Part shown: one piece after another, positions 50,642-61,211 of the stretch
Numbering within the stretch: position 1 is the stretch's first letter
Layout of the letters: each line of letters begins with the position of its first letter
Source: Scilla litardierei
Lineage: Eukaryota; Streptophyta; Magnoliopsida; Asparagales; Asparagaceae
Direction: 5' to 3'
NCBI GenBank assembly: GCA_030789695.1
Contig: CM061141.1
Span: 277,085,871 to 277,149,870 of the forward strand
Length of the DNA: 64,000 nucleotides
Notes under the pieces: generated by a model
What the model saw: only the letters and a program-made list of their open reading frames with translations
Database searches by the model: none
Told to the model about the DNA's origin: nothing
Made by a program: the position numbers and the translations under genes

Positions 50642-53600
50642 AGCTCTAAAGGGAAAGGATGGATTCTTGATAGCGGTTGCTCCAAACACATGACGGGAGA
50701 TCCCTCATTGCTCTCCGAAGTGATAAGCATCAAAGATGGTGCAACGGTCACTTTTGGAGGTAATCAAAAGGGAACCATCATTGGAGTAGGTATCGTTGGT
50801 AATCCTTCCAAACCTCTAATTACTAATGTTTATCTTGTTAGTTGTTTATGTCACAATCTCATTTCCATTAGTCAACTTTGTGACAAAGGTTACAAGGTTA
50901 ACTTTGGAGAAGGATTGTGTACTATTGTTGATTGTGATTCAAATGTTTTATTTTCCGGTATTAGGCGTAAAAATATTTATTATTTGAGCTTGCCTAAAAC
51001 CGTAGAACATTGCTTAGTTGCTAACACAAGTGAACAACTATTATGGCATCGCCGTTTTGGTCATGTTCACTTCAAGCACTTATATAAGTTAGCTAAGCAT
51101 GATCTAGTCAAAGGGTTTCCTAAGATTGTTTTTAATAAGAAAAACTTTTGTGATTCATGTCAAAGAGGTAAACTAAGTAAATCTTCATTTAAGCTTAAAG
51201 AAGGGATTACTTCTAAAAGGCCCCTAGAACTTCTACATCTAGATTTATTTAGGCCAACTAGAACCGCTTCTTTAGGTAATGCTCATTATGGACTAGTTGT
51301 CGTTGACGACTTTTCTAGATTTACTTGGGTTTCATTCTTAACTAATAAGAATGAAGCTCATGAAGAGTTTACCAAATTTGCAAAGAAGATTCAGAATCTT
51401 TTAGGATCCACCATTATCACTATTCGTAGTGATCATGGAGGAGAATTTGAGAATGAGTCTTTTACTAAGTTTTATGATGACTCCGGGATAACTCATAACT
51501 TTTCCTTTCCTCGTGCTCCACCACAAAATGGTGTTGTAGAAAGAAAGAATAGGACTCTTATTGAGTGTGTTCGCATTATGCTCCATGATAGTCATTTAGG
51601 ACTACAATTTTGGGCAAAAGTGGTGCACACGACATGTTATGTGCTCAATAGGATCCTAGTGAGACCCCGAACAAACAAAACTTGTTTTGAGTTGTTTTAT
51701 GATAAAAAGCCTCAAGTGAAATATTTTCGTGTTTTTGGTTCGAAATGTTTTATAAAGAACACCTTTGGTAATTTAGACAAATTCGAGCCAAGATCCGATG
51801 AAGGAATTTTTGTTGGATATTCCACACGTAGCATAGCCTACCGGATATACAACAAAACTTCTTCAACGATTGAGGAATCACTTCACGTATCGTTTTATGA
51901 AGATTCTGATTTTCCTCATGTTGATGATGATAATGTAGAGATTCTCTGTGACTCTCTTAATAATGTCAAGATTAATGATAATATTGTTGAGACTAACACT
52001 TCTAACGAAGTTGTTGAAGTTGTTCCTAGTGATCCAGGTATACCCAAAGCGTACCCGACCGTTCGCAACCATCCCAATAACCAAATTATGGGAGATATTG
52101 GTGTGGGTGTTCGAACGAGATCAAGAATTGAAGAGTTCTCTCATTGCGCATTTGTCTCTACCATTGAACCAAAGAACATCCAAGAAGCTTGTGAGGATAG
52201 CTCTTGGATAGTGGCAATGGAAGAAGAACTAATGCAATTTGAGAGAAACGAAGTTTGGGAACTTGTACCTCTTCCAAGTGGTCACCAAGTTATTGGGACC
52301 AAATGGATCTTCAAGAACAAGTCGGATGAAAACGAGGTAATCATACGGAACAAAGCAAGGTTAGTAGCTCAAGGCTACCGGTAAGAGGAAGGTATTGATT
52401 TCGAAGAATCTTTTGCCCCCGTAGCTAGATTAGAAGCTATCAGGTTGCTTTTATCTTTTGCATCCTATAAGAATTTTAAATTATTTCAAATGGATGTTAA
52501 AAGTGCATTTTAAATGGGTTTGTCAATGAAGAAGTCTATGTTTCTCAACCTCCCGGTTTTATTCATGAAAAATTTCCAAACCATATTTTCAAACTTAAGA
52601 AAGCGTTGTATGGACTGAGACAAGCTCCTAGAGCTTGGTATGATCGTCTCAAGACCTTTCTTTTGAATTTAGGTTTTAAAATGGGAGAAGTTGATTCTAC
52701 GCTCTTCATTAAAGATTATGAAAATGACATTCTTCTGATTCAAGTTTATGTAGACGATATTATTTTCGGTTTTACTAACTTTAATATTTGTCAAGAATTT
52801 TCCAAGTCTATGAAGGATGAGTTTGAGATGAGCCACATGGGAGAGCTCACCTACTTCCTTGGATTGCAAATTAGACAAATGGAGAATGGCACGTTCATAC
52901 ATCAGACAAAGTACACAGGGGAGCTTATTAAGCGATTCGGGATGGAATCGTCTTCGTGCAAAAGGACTCCCATAAGTACTACTACTCATATTCACAAGGA
53001 TGAAAGCGGAAAAGATGTAGACGTTCGTCTATATCGAGGTATGATTGGCAGCTTACTTTACTTAACCGCTAATAGGCCCGATATCATGTTTTCTGTATAT
53101 CTTTGTGCTAGATATCAAGCAAGACCTAAGGAGTCACACTTGATTGCGGTTAAACGAATATTTCGTTATCGTAATCAATCCCTAGATTATGGGTTACTCT
53201 ACCCTAAGTCTAGCACATATGAGTTAATCTCATATAGTGATGCCGACTTTGCCGGATGCATGTCCGACAGGAAAAGTACTAGTGACACATGCCATTTCTT
53301 AGGAAATTTCTTATTTTCTTGGTTTTCTAAGAAACAGAATTCGGTGTCATTGTCCACGACTGAAGCGGAATATATTGCCGCGGGTCTTGCATGTGCACAA
53401 GTTCTTTGGATGAGACACACTCTTAGTGACTATGGTGTCAATTGTGATACTTGCCCTATCATGGTTGATAATCAAAGTGCTATTTGTCTTTCCAAGAATC
53501 TGGTACACCACTCCCGTACCAAACACATAGACGTGAGACACCATTTTATAAATGATCATGTAGCTAAGAAGGACATCATCTTAGAGTATATTGAAACCCA

Positions 53601-53697
53601 AAAACAAATTACTGATATCTTCACTAAACCTCTTAAAGAAGATTCATTTGTGAGGTTGCGTGGAGAATTGAGAATTATGGGTGAATCTGAAATCTAG
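50642..53697 (+). pseudogene. Sirevirus pol with one stop and one frameshift
   Basis: It lies in a different frame from gag. Protease: WILDSGCSKHM, catalytic DSG from 50669. Integrase: zinc-binding WHRRFGHVH...CDSCQRGK (51043-51165), catalytic LHLDLF (~51236), RSDHGGEF (~51426), NGVVERKNR (~51528). Reverse transcriptase: GTKWIFKNK (~52298), QMDVKSAF (~52489), ALYGLRQAPRAWYDRL (~52603), YVDD at 52747-52758. RNase H: YSDADFAGC (~53233), STTEAEYIA (~53355), TKHIDVRHHFI. TAA at 52382-52384 replaces a likely CAA, and a missing T near 52510 shifts the frame. The product would end ELRIMGESEI. Everything else looks intact, so inactivation is recent. Confidence 0.93.
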
Positions 53698-53968
53698 AAG
53701 CTCAATCTTTCATGTTATAACTCCTTATTGAGCTCATATCTTTTTGATTGTCTTTCTTCATATGCTTTATTGTGTTATGAGCTTAAGAAAGGCAATTGTG
53801 ACTTATTTGATTTCATGAGTTTTGAGTTTGATTGGAGTAATTTGTGTTTTAATGGATTTTTTGTTTTCATAATGTTTTTACGATGGATTTTGTGATTAGA
53901 GTATAGGTCCTAAGGTGAGTGTTCGTATTCTCTGGAATTCTATCTCACTGTGCACTTTTGGACCAGGA

Positions 53969-54324
53969 CAGACGACTGTCTTTCTTTCAACAGTCGACTG
54001 CCCTACTCTATCTCCTCTGTATGAAAATTGGTATCTTTCGCACAGCCGACTGATGACTGTTTTACAGTCGACTGTTAATTTAACATGTGACTGCATTTTA
54101 GTCATCAGGCGACTGTACTCTCTGTCGAATTTTTACAGTGTTCTCTGTTTTTTATGAACTGTATTAATTCTCGGCCAGCCGACTGTTGAGTATTTGTCAG
54201 TCGACTGTCCAGCCGACAGGCGACTGCATGTTACTTGCCAGTCGACTGCCCATCTCTCTGAGCTTTATTTTTATCACTTCATCCAGTCGACTGACATTTG
54301 TGCATCAGTCGACTGTCTTATGCT
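53969..54324. repeat. CAGTCGACTG-type palindromes downstream of pol
   Basis: About a dozen exact or one-off copies (for example ~53990, ~54065, ~54207, ~54240, ~54283, ~54306), the same motif family as in the LTRs but outside them. Confidence 0.9.
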
Positions 54325-54636
54325 GTGTCGGTTCATGTGATTTGATCCGAGCCGTCGATTCCTTGATCCAACGGCTCAGATTCATTTCCCCAATTTTATA
54401 TTCAAGTCTACGCGATCATTTCCCCTCGTCGATTCTCTCTCCTCCGTTTCGACCGTTCGTCTTCCCGCTCGATTGATGTACCAAATCCGTCGATCTCGCT
54501 CCCTTCGTGCGTCAATTTCGAGCTGTCGTTGCTTTCGTTCTGTCACTCGACTAGGTTTGGTCTCTTCCACCTATCTCGTGATACTTCTAGTTAGGGTTTG
54601 TTCGTTTTGTTTCTTGCCCTAGCTCCGTGCTCGGTC

Positions 54637-55239
54637 ATGGCTCTTTTCGATCATTTCTTCCCTAATGTCTCTCTCGATTTTCTCAATGAGCCTGTCCCCT
54701 CACCGAAGCCTGACCCGACTCCCTCCTCGCCTCAAGCTTCTGGAGAACCTCTTCCTGTCAGTGTTCCTTCACCAAAGCCTGTTCCTTCGTGCTCGGTCAG
54801 TGTTCCCATCCCCTCTTCTCAGTACACTGACAAGCCTTCTCGCTCGTCTCAGCCCGTTCCCCGGCTCTGTGATCGTATCACTGTCCTTGAGAATATCTCA
54901 TATTCCATTGACGAGAAGCTCAATCTTTTATTGGAGCTTCAGTACAAATCTCTAATGCATCAGGGTTTTCCCATCCCTACTGAGCTTCAGGCTATGTTTG
55001 CTACCTCTGAGGACACTGCTCCTGCTTGTGTATCTCCTCCTCCTGGCTTCACACCCAAACCCTTTGTTGTTCAGACCTCCGATGCCCAGACTCCACTTCA
55101 TGTTCCTACTGAATCATCTGCTGTTCGTGCTTCGTCTTCTAAGAGGAAGACTCCTGCCCTTCCTACTCGTCACTCTGCTCGGCTTCAGTTCAGATCTTCC
55201 GGTCGTCCGTCGGATCCCTCAGTCATTCATATTGACTGA
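54637..55239 (+). CDS. Unrecognised ORF after pol in the Sirevirus (200 residues)
   Basis: The ATG at 54637 starts MALFDHFFPNVSLDFLNEP; an upstream frame extension to 54598 lacks an ATG. Residues ~17-70 are Pro/Ser-rich with repeated PSPKP blocks; ~77-107 form a likely helix (LCDRITVLENISYSIDEKL then LLLELQ); ~115-160 are Pro-rich again; the C-terminus is basic (SSKRKTPALPTRHSARLQF). There is no signal peptide or membrane segment. Sireviruses of the SIRE1 type carry an env-like ORF here, but nothing seen supports membrane function. It could be the N-terminal piece of a larger protein interrupted by the LINE-bearing segment, or a captured host sequence. The frame is fully open, unlike gag and pol. 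Confidence 0.55.
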   Translation: MALFDHFFPNVSLDFLNEPVPSPKPDPTPSSPQASGEPLPVSVPSPKPVPSCSVSVPIPSSQYTDKPSRSSQPVPRLCDRITVLENISYSIDEKLNLLLELQYKSLMHQGFPIPTELQAMFATSEDTAPACVSPPPGFTPKPFVVQTSDAQTPLHVPTESSAVRASSSKRKTPALPTRHSARLQFRSSGRPSDPSVIHID

Positions 55240-55482
55240 GGCTGATGCTGATGCTGATCTGTTCACTCACCTGAAGACCTTGTTTTATTTTGTGTGGTCT
55301 TCTTTTGTTTAGATTGAGTGATACATATGATATTTTTTTGATGTATGATGGATGATGCTGTCAACGAGTCTTTTATATATGTTTGGTGATATTTTTTGAT
55401 GTCGTCATGATGATGTATTTTTTTGTGATCATGATGTATCTTGTTTGGATGGCCATGTAGATGACCATCCGTTGATGTACTC

Positions 55483-55485
<3 letters not shown>

Positions 55486-55531
<46 letters not shown>
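55486..55531. repeat. TA dinucleotide repeat
   Basis: About 23 TA units, exactly at the junction between Sirevirus sequence and the antisense LINE fragment. Confidence 0.95.
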
Positions 55532-55533
<2 letters not shown>

Positions 55534-57420
55534 GAGCATTTTACCTGACCTGAAAAGGAGGAAACGGCGGCAATAACATCGTCTCCTATAATACTCCAAG
55601 AATGATGAAAGAAGAAGGCGTTGTACCCGTCAGGACCGTGAGCTTTGTCCTTCCCTATCTGGAATGTAGCATCTTTGATCTCATCTGCTGTTACATTGTC
55701 ATCCATCCAGTTAGCCGCCTCTTGGGAGAGCATTCACCTGGGGGTGAGATTTGGGAAAATGGCCATATAGTTGTTTTGGTTGAACATGGATTTGAAGAAA
55801 CTGGGAGCCTAAGCCCTTAGGCCATCATTAGTCGAGTTCCGTGCGCCATCCGGGGAGAATAGGTGGCTCAGGTTATTATTGCTTTGTCTAGATTTCATAG
55901 CGGCATAGAAAAATTTGGAGTTCTTATCTCCCAAAGAAAGCCAATTTTGGCGGCTTTTCTGGCGAAGGTCAGCCTCTTCAGCACTAACCGCTTGAGCTAG
56001 ATCACATGAGGCTTGTTTTTCAAGCTCCTGTAATTTCGGATTGGAATTCAGGTTAGGGTCAAGCTGTATAGCCTCCAGCCTTCTTCTACAAGAGTTTACA
56101 TTCAAGTTGAATCTTTGCTCCGCGGCCCAAATTTTGAGCTCTTGCTTTAGCAATTTTAGTTTGTCCACTAGTCTCTTCATAGGGGAGCCATCGACATAGG
56201 TACCCCAGATGGAACCAACTAATTCACTGTATCCCTTATAATACGTCCAAGAATTGAAGAATCGGAAAGGATTTGGAGAGTGGATTACCTTAATATGGAG
56301 ATGTAGTATCAGAAGACTATGATCACTTGTACCCGCATCTGAATATTCACAGAATGAATGAGGGAATAATATCTGCCAACTCTGGTTGCACATGATACGG
56401 TCAAGACGGGCTGCAATTCGTGTTGGGCCAACACGACTGTTGTTCCAGCTCAGAGAAGGACCCACACTCTTAAGTTCAATCAGAGAACATGCAGCAACCG
56501 ATGCATTAAAAGCATCCATGGAATTGGGATCAACAGGACGACCCACAAGCTTCTCATTGGAATTACGCACACAGTTGAAATCTCCTCCCACAATCCAAGG
56601 GATCGTTTGCAGCAAGTGAAAATCAGCTAGCAGGTTCTCCCAAAGCTGCAATCTAGAACTGGCTAGATTATAACCATAAACTGCTGTCAGAGCCATTTTC
56701 AGACCTCCTGTATTACTGAAAATGCATGTGATATGTTGTGGGGAGGCCGCCACACTCGCACAGGTCCAAACGGTGGAGACAAAAAATATAACTATTCTTC
56801 CTCCTTTGCATAAGCCTCTGTTATCAATAGAAGTCCATTCTTTCCCAAAGCAATTAGCAATTCTAGAGTAATTCCGGTCATTGATCTTAGTCTCCAATAA
56901 GCACACGATGGATGGCCCAACTTTATTCAACTTCAACTTAAGATCCGCTCTACGAGCTGGGTTATTGATACCCCTAGTATTCCAAAATAGCAAGCAAATT
57001 AGATAGAATGTGAGGGGCAGGACGTACCGGAGATACCTGCTATCCAAGAGCTTCTCCTGGCAGATTTGGGGGTTGAGAGGGCAGCCTTGTCCTTATTCTT
57101 TGGGACAGACGCTTGGAGAGCGATGTGCTCAGCAGTGAACTCTGGAACTGGGACAGTCCAAATTGTAGGCAGAGAATTATGAGAGCATGAAGAAGTGGTT
57201 GAAGCTACAGGCGTAATGGGTGGAAATGGGCAACATGGCCTGAAGGATGAAGACGGATCAATGGGAGCAGCAGCTTGCGGCCTTGGCTCAATGGGCGGTA
57301 TAGCTGCAGTGCATGAAGCAGGAGCTATTGGTGGGGGACTAGGAGCCGAAGGGGGAGCAGCTGATGACCATCCACTATTATTGTTGTTGTTATTTGCTCC
57401 CACCTTTTGGATAATGCCAT
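55532..57420 (-). mobile_element. L1-type LINE fragment in antisense, lacking its 3' half
   Basis: On the minus strand: the C-terminal part of ORF1 (57442-56999 frame, Pro-rich with VPKNKDKAALSTPKSARR), then an endonuclease, then the first residues of reverse transcriptase (DKAHGPDGYNAFFF at ~55655). It stops at the TA repeat, without the rest of reverse transcriptase, 3' UTR or poly(A). I see no target duplication. The left and right junctions are set by where Sirevirus-type sequence resumes (57421-57428 CATAGGGGGGG). Confidence 0.8.
55809..57026 (-). pseudogene. LINE ORF2 endonuclease and start of reverse transcriptase
   Basis: An APE-type endonuclease: FWNTRGINNPARRADL at the start (Asn of the active site), SIVCLLETKI (catalytic Glu), VYGYN, IPWIVGGDFNCVR (GDFN motif), RLDRIMCN (DR motif) and GTSDHSLLIL (SDH, catalytic His), in order. 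After the endonuclease comes the typical L1 linker RQNWLSLGDKNSKFFYAAMK. The frame ends at a TAG (55809-55811); one more in-frame stop (TGA) precedes the reverse transcriptase start MLSQEAANWMDDNVTADEI (from 55733). Both stops look like single C-to-T changes. The endonuclease itself is complete and open. Confidence 0.9.
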
Positions 57421-57427
57421 AGGGGGG

Positions 57428-57729
57428 GAGAGAAATAAACATACAAGATTCATAATGGATGTGCTAAGTATGTTCTAACGCTTGAATCTAAGATTTTCGT
57501 TGCCTTAGATTCAGGGGGAGTAAGATTATAATGAATAGGGATTTTATTTCCTAGATTTCTTGATTTGAATTCATTCATATCTCACTCATTTGCTTCAATT
57601 GCTATGTAGATGCTCTAATATTTGTTGACTAACTTGATTGGCATCTATGTAGGGGGAGTAAGTTTTCATTGCGCACAATTATTTATCTTTTTGTTTATGT
57701 TTGTTTGTCATCATCAAAAAGGGGGAGAA
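57428..57729 (+). repeat. Multiplied polypurine tracts of the Sirevirus
   Basis: GGGGGGGAGAGAAA (57422-57435), CAGGGGGAGTAAGA (~57511), TAGGGGGAGTAAGT (~57651) and AAAAAGGGGGAGAA ending at 57729 against the LTR. The last, preceded by TCATCATC, is the functional PPT position; repeated copies are a Sirevirus hallmark. Confidence 0.92.
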
Positions 57730-59545
57730 TGTTTAGTATTGGACTTCTCCCTACTTGGTGTTAATGATGAGCAAACATAAATACTTGTGACTAATTCCCT
57801 ATTTTGCAGTTAATCCATTGCTTAAGCTTATTATGAAGATCAACTAGCAATGGATGACTCACAAACGTCATTGAAGGCAAATGATATGAATTGGATGATC
57901 GTAGATTGATGATTGAAGCTCCGTAAAGACTTCAAACTCATACGATGGAAAGAAGAGATTATTCGTCAATGTAATTTTTCTTTTTGATCTCTTCTATTAT
58001 GTAGCTTAGAAGTAGAACTTTGATGGAGCACTCACACACATCTACATTCTGTCATAGGACATCTTTAGACTATTGTCCTTTGATCCCAATTCAATTCTAT
58101 TTTGTTTGTGCTAGGATTGTTTATAACAGCCGACTGGTTAACAGTTTACAGTCGCCTGTCTCAACAACAGTCGATTGTGTTTTGTTCTACAGTCGCCTGT
58201 TATGCACAGACTATTACAATGTAGTTTTGGGCATTCTCTGATTATTTCGCACAAGCTACTGTTGAACGATTCACAGGCACCTATCCTAGTGACAGTCGAC
58301 AGTGAATTGTACATCCGTCGACTATCTCTCCATGCCCAAACTCTGTTTGATCTGATTTCTACGGCCAGTCGACTTATGCCGTATATACAGTTGACTGTCT
58401 ATTAGATCAGTCGACTGTCTATGCTGCAACAGTCGCCTGTCTATAAGTCTATTCTTTGACTCAGCTCTCTGTAAATTTCTCCTGACTTTGACAGTCGTCT
58501 GTTTAAGGATATACAGTCGCCTGTTCTGATTAATAGTCGACTGTGTTACTTGCATCAGTCGTCTGTCCTGTATCTTGTGAGATTTCCAGTATTTGTCTAA
58601 CTTACTCTTCTCTCGGCCAGTCGCCTGTCGAAGAATGTACAGTCGCCTGTTGGTTTAATAGATGACTGTCTTTGCTTCATCAGTCGATTGTCCACGTGGT
58701 AAGTTACCGTTATGAATTCTCACCTACCCTTGCTGACTGTGCAACAGTCGACTGTGGATTGTTCAACAGTCGACTGTCGCGAGTTCAGATTATATCCGTT
58801 GAGATTTTTCTCACGGATTTCGATTGGGTTTTTGCCTAAACTGTTTTGTGGATTTGAGAATGCTATAAATAGAGCTTCTACTGTTTCATTGGAAGGATAC
58901 TCATTCATTGCAAAATCCTTCAAGCTTTCATTTCCAAAGATCAAAGCTCTCAAATCCAAAGCCCTAAGTATTTCCAAATCTTGTTCTCTTGCTCTCCAAC
59001 CTAGAACCAAAGATTGATCTTCTAGGCAATTGGTGCAGTCAAGAGAAAGGGCTTTCTCCTCTCTTCCAAGAGAGTTCTTCAACACACATCACACTTCTCC
59101 TTCAAGTTCTACTTCAAGGCATATGAGTTTGTAAGTGTTGCTTTCATATTTCATAACTTTCGTTATTTGAATTGTGCTCTCGGTTGTGAGAATGGTTTTG
59201 CTTGCTCCCTGGTTGTAGGAGTCAAGGACATCGATTGTATTCGATTGCACTTGTAGGGTTGCTACAAGTGGGCTATAATGAAACCTCAAGTTAGGGTTCT
59301 AACTTGAGTATCCGGTGGTATCCGGGTGGTAGGGACGTAGGATTACCGGGAACAAGTCGAGAGTTGACTTGGGTAATCCGAACCCTTGAAACATATCTGC
59401 GTTTGCGTGTGTTTCTCTTTGGGTCGTTTTTCTATTCCGCACTATTTGTTGGATTGCTTTTTATTTGGCGTAAATTCCTTTTAAATTTGCATAAACACTA
59501 TTCAACCCCCCTTCTAGTGTTTTCCCCATAGACAGGGTCCTTACA
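57730..59545 (+). repeat. 3' LTR of the Sirevirus
   Basis: Begins TGTTTAGTATTGG and ends GGTCCTTACA. TATA box at 58864-58871. The palindrome cluster is at 58127-58785, with several CG or CNG sites changed relative to the 5' LTR. Confidence 0.95.
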
Positions 59546-59778
59546 TGTATATGTATATGAATGAGCCGCATCTTTTATTGAGTTAGGCTGGCTGCATGTA
59601 TATGTAGAAGGCTGGCTGCATGTATATGTAGAAGGCTGAATTGATTTCGTGAGTTTGGCTGACTGCAAGTATATGTATATGTGAGTTTGGATAACATGCA
59701 TGCCTGTTTGACAAATATATGTATATAACTGACATGCAGGACAAGTTGTGAATAAATTGCTGCTTAACAGGATAATAC

Positions 59779-61211
59779 ATGATGGAAGATGGTGTTGTGG
59801 AGATAGCCCTCAGATATAATGGCTACTGGAGAAATATACCAAGGACATGGAGAAAGAAGTATGAGTGTGGGAATAGAAAGACAGTGAGAGTGGAAGTGAG
59901 TAAGTTTAGTTTGGAATCTTTTTCAGATTATGTTGGTGAGTTGTTGCCTCCTGCAAAGGAGTATATGCAGAATTTTTCGTATACAGTACTTGGGTCAAAT
60001 CCTAGGAAGTTTAAGAGGATTAAATCAAATGATTGTTTAATGAAGGTGATGAGAACACATGATGTGATGAAGAAGAAAGTGGAGATGTTTTTAGTGCTTG
60101 ATCAGAGAACTGATGGTAGACGCATGAATTATACACCTTATAGGAGGATAAATCCTCCAAGAGAAGGTTCAAGGATGTCAACTTCAACATGTGAAATCCA
60201 CATTGAAGAAAGCTCCAGTTCCAGTGAGGATGAAAGTTACTCACCTGAAGATGAGGCAGTTATTGATGGGAACAATGTGAACTATGACCAAGATGATGAT
60301 GCAGATAACATGGTGGTTGAAGGAGATCAATTAGATGCTGACAATGAAGAAGTTGCTAATGATGATGCAGATGACTGCTACTTTTAAGATGGACACCATT
60401 CTTGGAATAGCTCTGAAGAGGAGGACATGCCAGATGATGATGAAGTTGGGGAGGGTTTGCATGAAGAGGTGTTCAAGGTCAATTGGGATGATCCATTGAT
60501 GGATGTGGATCAGAAGTTTAAAAATGTGAAGGAGTTGAGATTATGCTTGCAACAATTCAGCATAAAGCATAATTTCAATTACAATTATGTTAAGAATGAT
60601 GCAATAAGAGTTGTGGCAAGATGTTCTAGTAAGAGTTGCAATTGGTATCTTAGAGCTAAGAGGTTGGTGGATGGGCAGACAATGGAGATAAGCAAAGCTG
60701 TTAGGGAGAATTCATGCATGTGAGTGAACACTTGCATGAACTACCAGGCATCAGCAGCTTGGGTGGCCAGAAACATTGAGGCAGAGGTGAAGCAGAGGCC
60801 TAGCATCACTCCAAAGGAGATTATTTGGATGATGCAAAACAAATATGGAGTCACCATCAACTATAATATGGCATGGAGGGGCAGGGAGAGAGCAAGGGAA
60901 AACCTGTATGGCAATGTTGAAGATAGTTATGACTTGGTGGAAACTCTACATCATGAGTTATTGAGGACTAATCCAGGCAGTCACATAGCAGTTAAGTTGG
61001 AAGAAGACAAGGCATTTCAGAGGATGTTTGTATCCTTTAAAGCATCAATGGTAGGGTTTAAAGAGAGTTGCAGACCATTTGTAGGACTTGATGGATGTCA
61101 TCTGAGGTCAAAGTATTTGGGGACATTATTGTCTACAACAGCACTTGATGGAAACAATGGATTATTTCCAGTTGTATTTGCAGTGGTAGAGGGGGAGAGT
61201 AGTGAAACATG
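59779..61211 (+). pseudogene. Mutator-like transposase, N-terminal part, two stops, truncated
   Basis: Starts MMEDGVVEIALRYNGYWRNI. An acidic linker (EDESYSPEDEAVIDG, DDDADNMVVEGDQLD) is followed by a MuDR-type zinc-binding N-terminal domain (VKELRLCLQQFSIKHNF, VVARCSSKSCNWYLRAKR) and the start of the MULE DDE domain (CRPFVGLDGCHLRSKYLG, first catalytic Asp). Stops TAA at 60385-60387 and TGA at 60721-60723 are in the same frame, so point mutations broke it. The frame then ends at FAVVEGESSET, where the LTR inserted, removing the other catalytic residues and the zinc knuckle. Confidence 0.9.

Larger units (their letters stand above)
46371..59545 (+). mobile_element. Full-length Sirevirus (Ty1/copia), 13.2 kb, with both LTRs
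   Basis: LTRs are 46371-48183 (1813 bp) and 57730-59545 (1816 bp). The perfect target duplication TGTAT lies at 46366-46370 and 59546-59550. The primer site TTGGTATCAGAGC starts at 48185. gag, protease, integrase, reverse transcriptase and RNase H follow in copia order, then a palindrome-rich region, an extra ORF, an antisense LINE fragment and a cluster of GGGGGAG purine tracts. These noncoding signatures are those described for Sireviruses. gag and pol carry two frameshifts and one stop, so this copy is not autonomous. Among the first ~100 LTR bases I count five differences, mostly C/T; later stretches differ less. Confidence 0.95.
45676..61211 (+). mobile_element. Mutator-like element, split by a Sirevirus and truncated by an LTR element
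   Basis: The left terminal region starts at ~45676 with GGGTTTTTCTCATATTAGTC, then two more TAGTCCC/TAGTCAC phrases, and likely represents a Mutator-type TIR. The 5' flank of the transposase runs to 46370. The Sirevirus (46371-59545) sits between identical TGTAT copies. Transposase sequence follows from 59779 until an LTR begins at 61212. The right end and right target duplication are outside the window. Confidence 0.7.

Noticed and set aside
59498..59780. TATATGTA-rich repeats near the right Sirevirus border as a separate satellite
   Set aside because: They are short, imperfect and part of the 5' flank of the Mutator-like transposase; the TGTAT duplication there belongs to the Sirevirus insertion.
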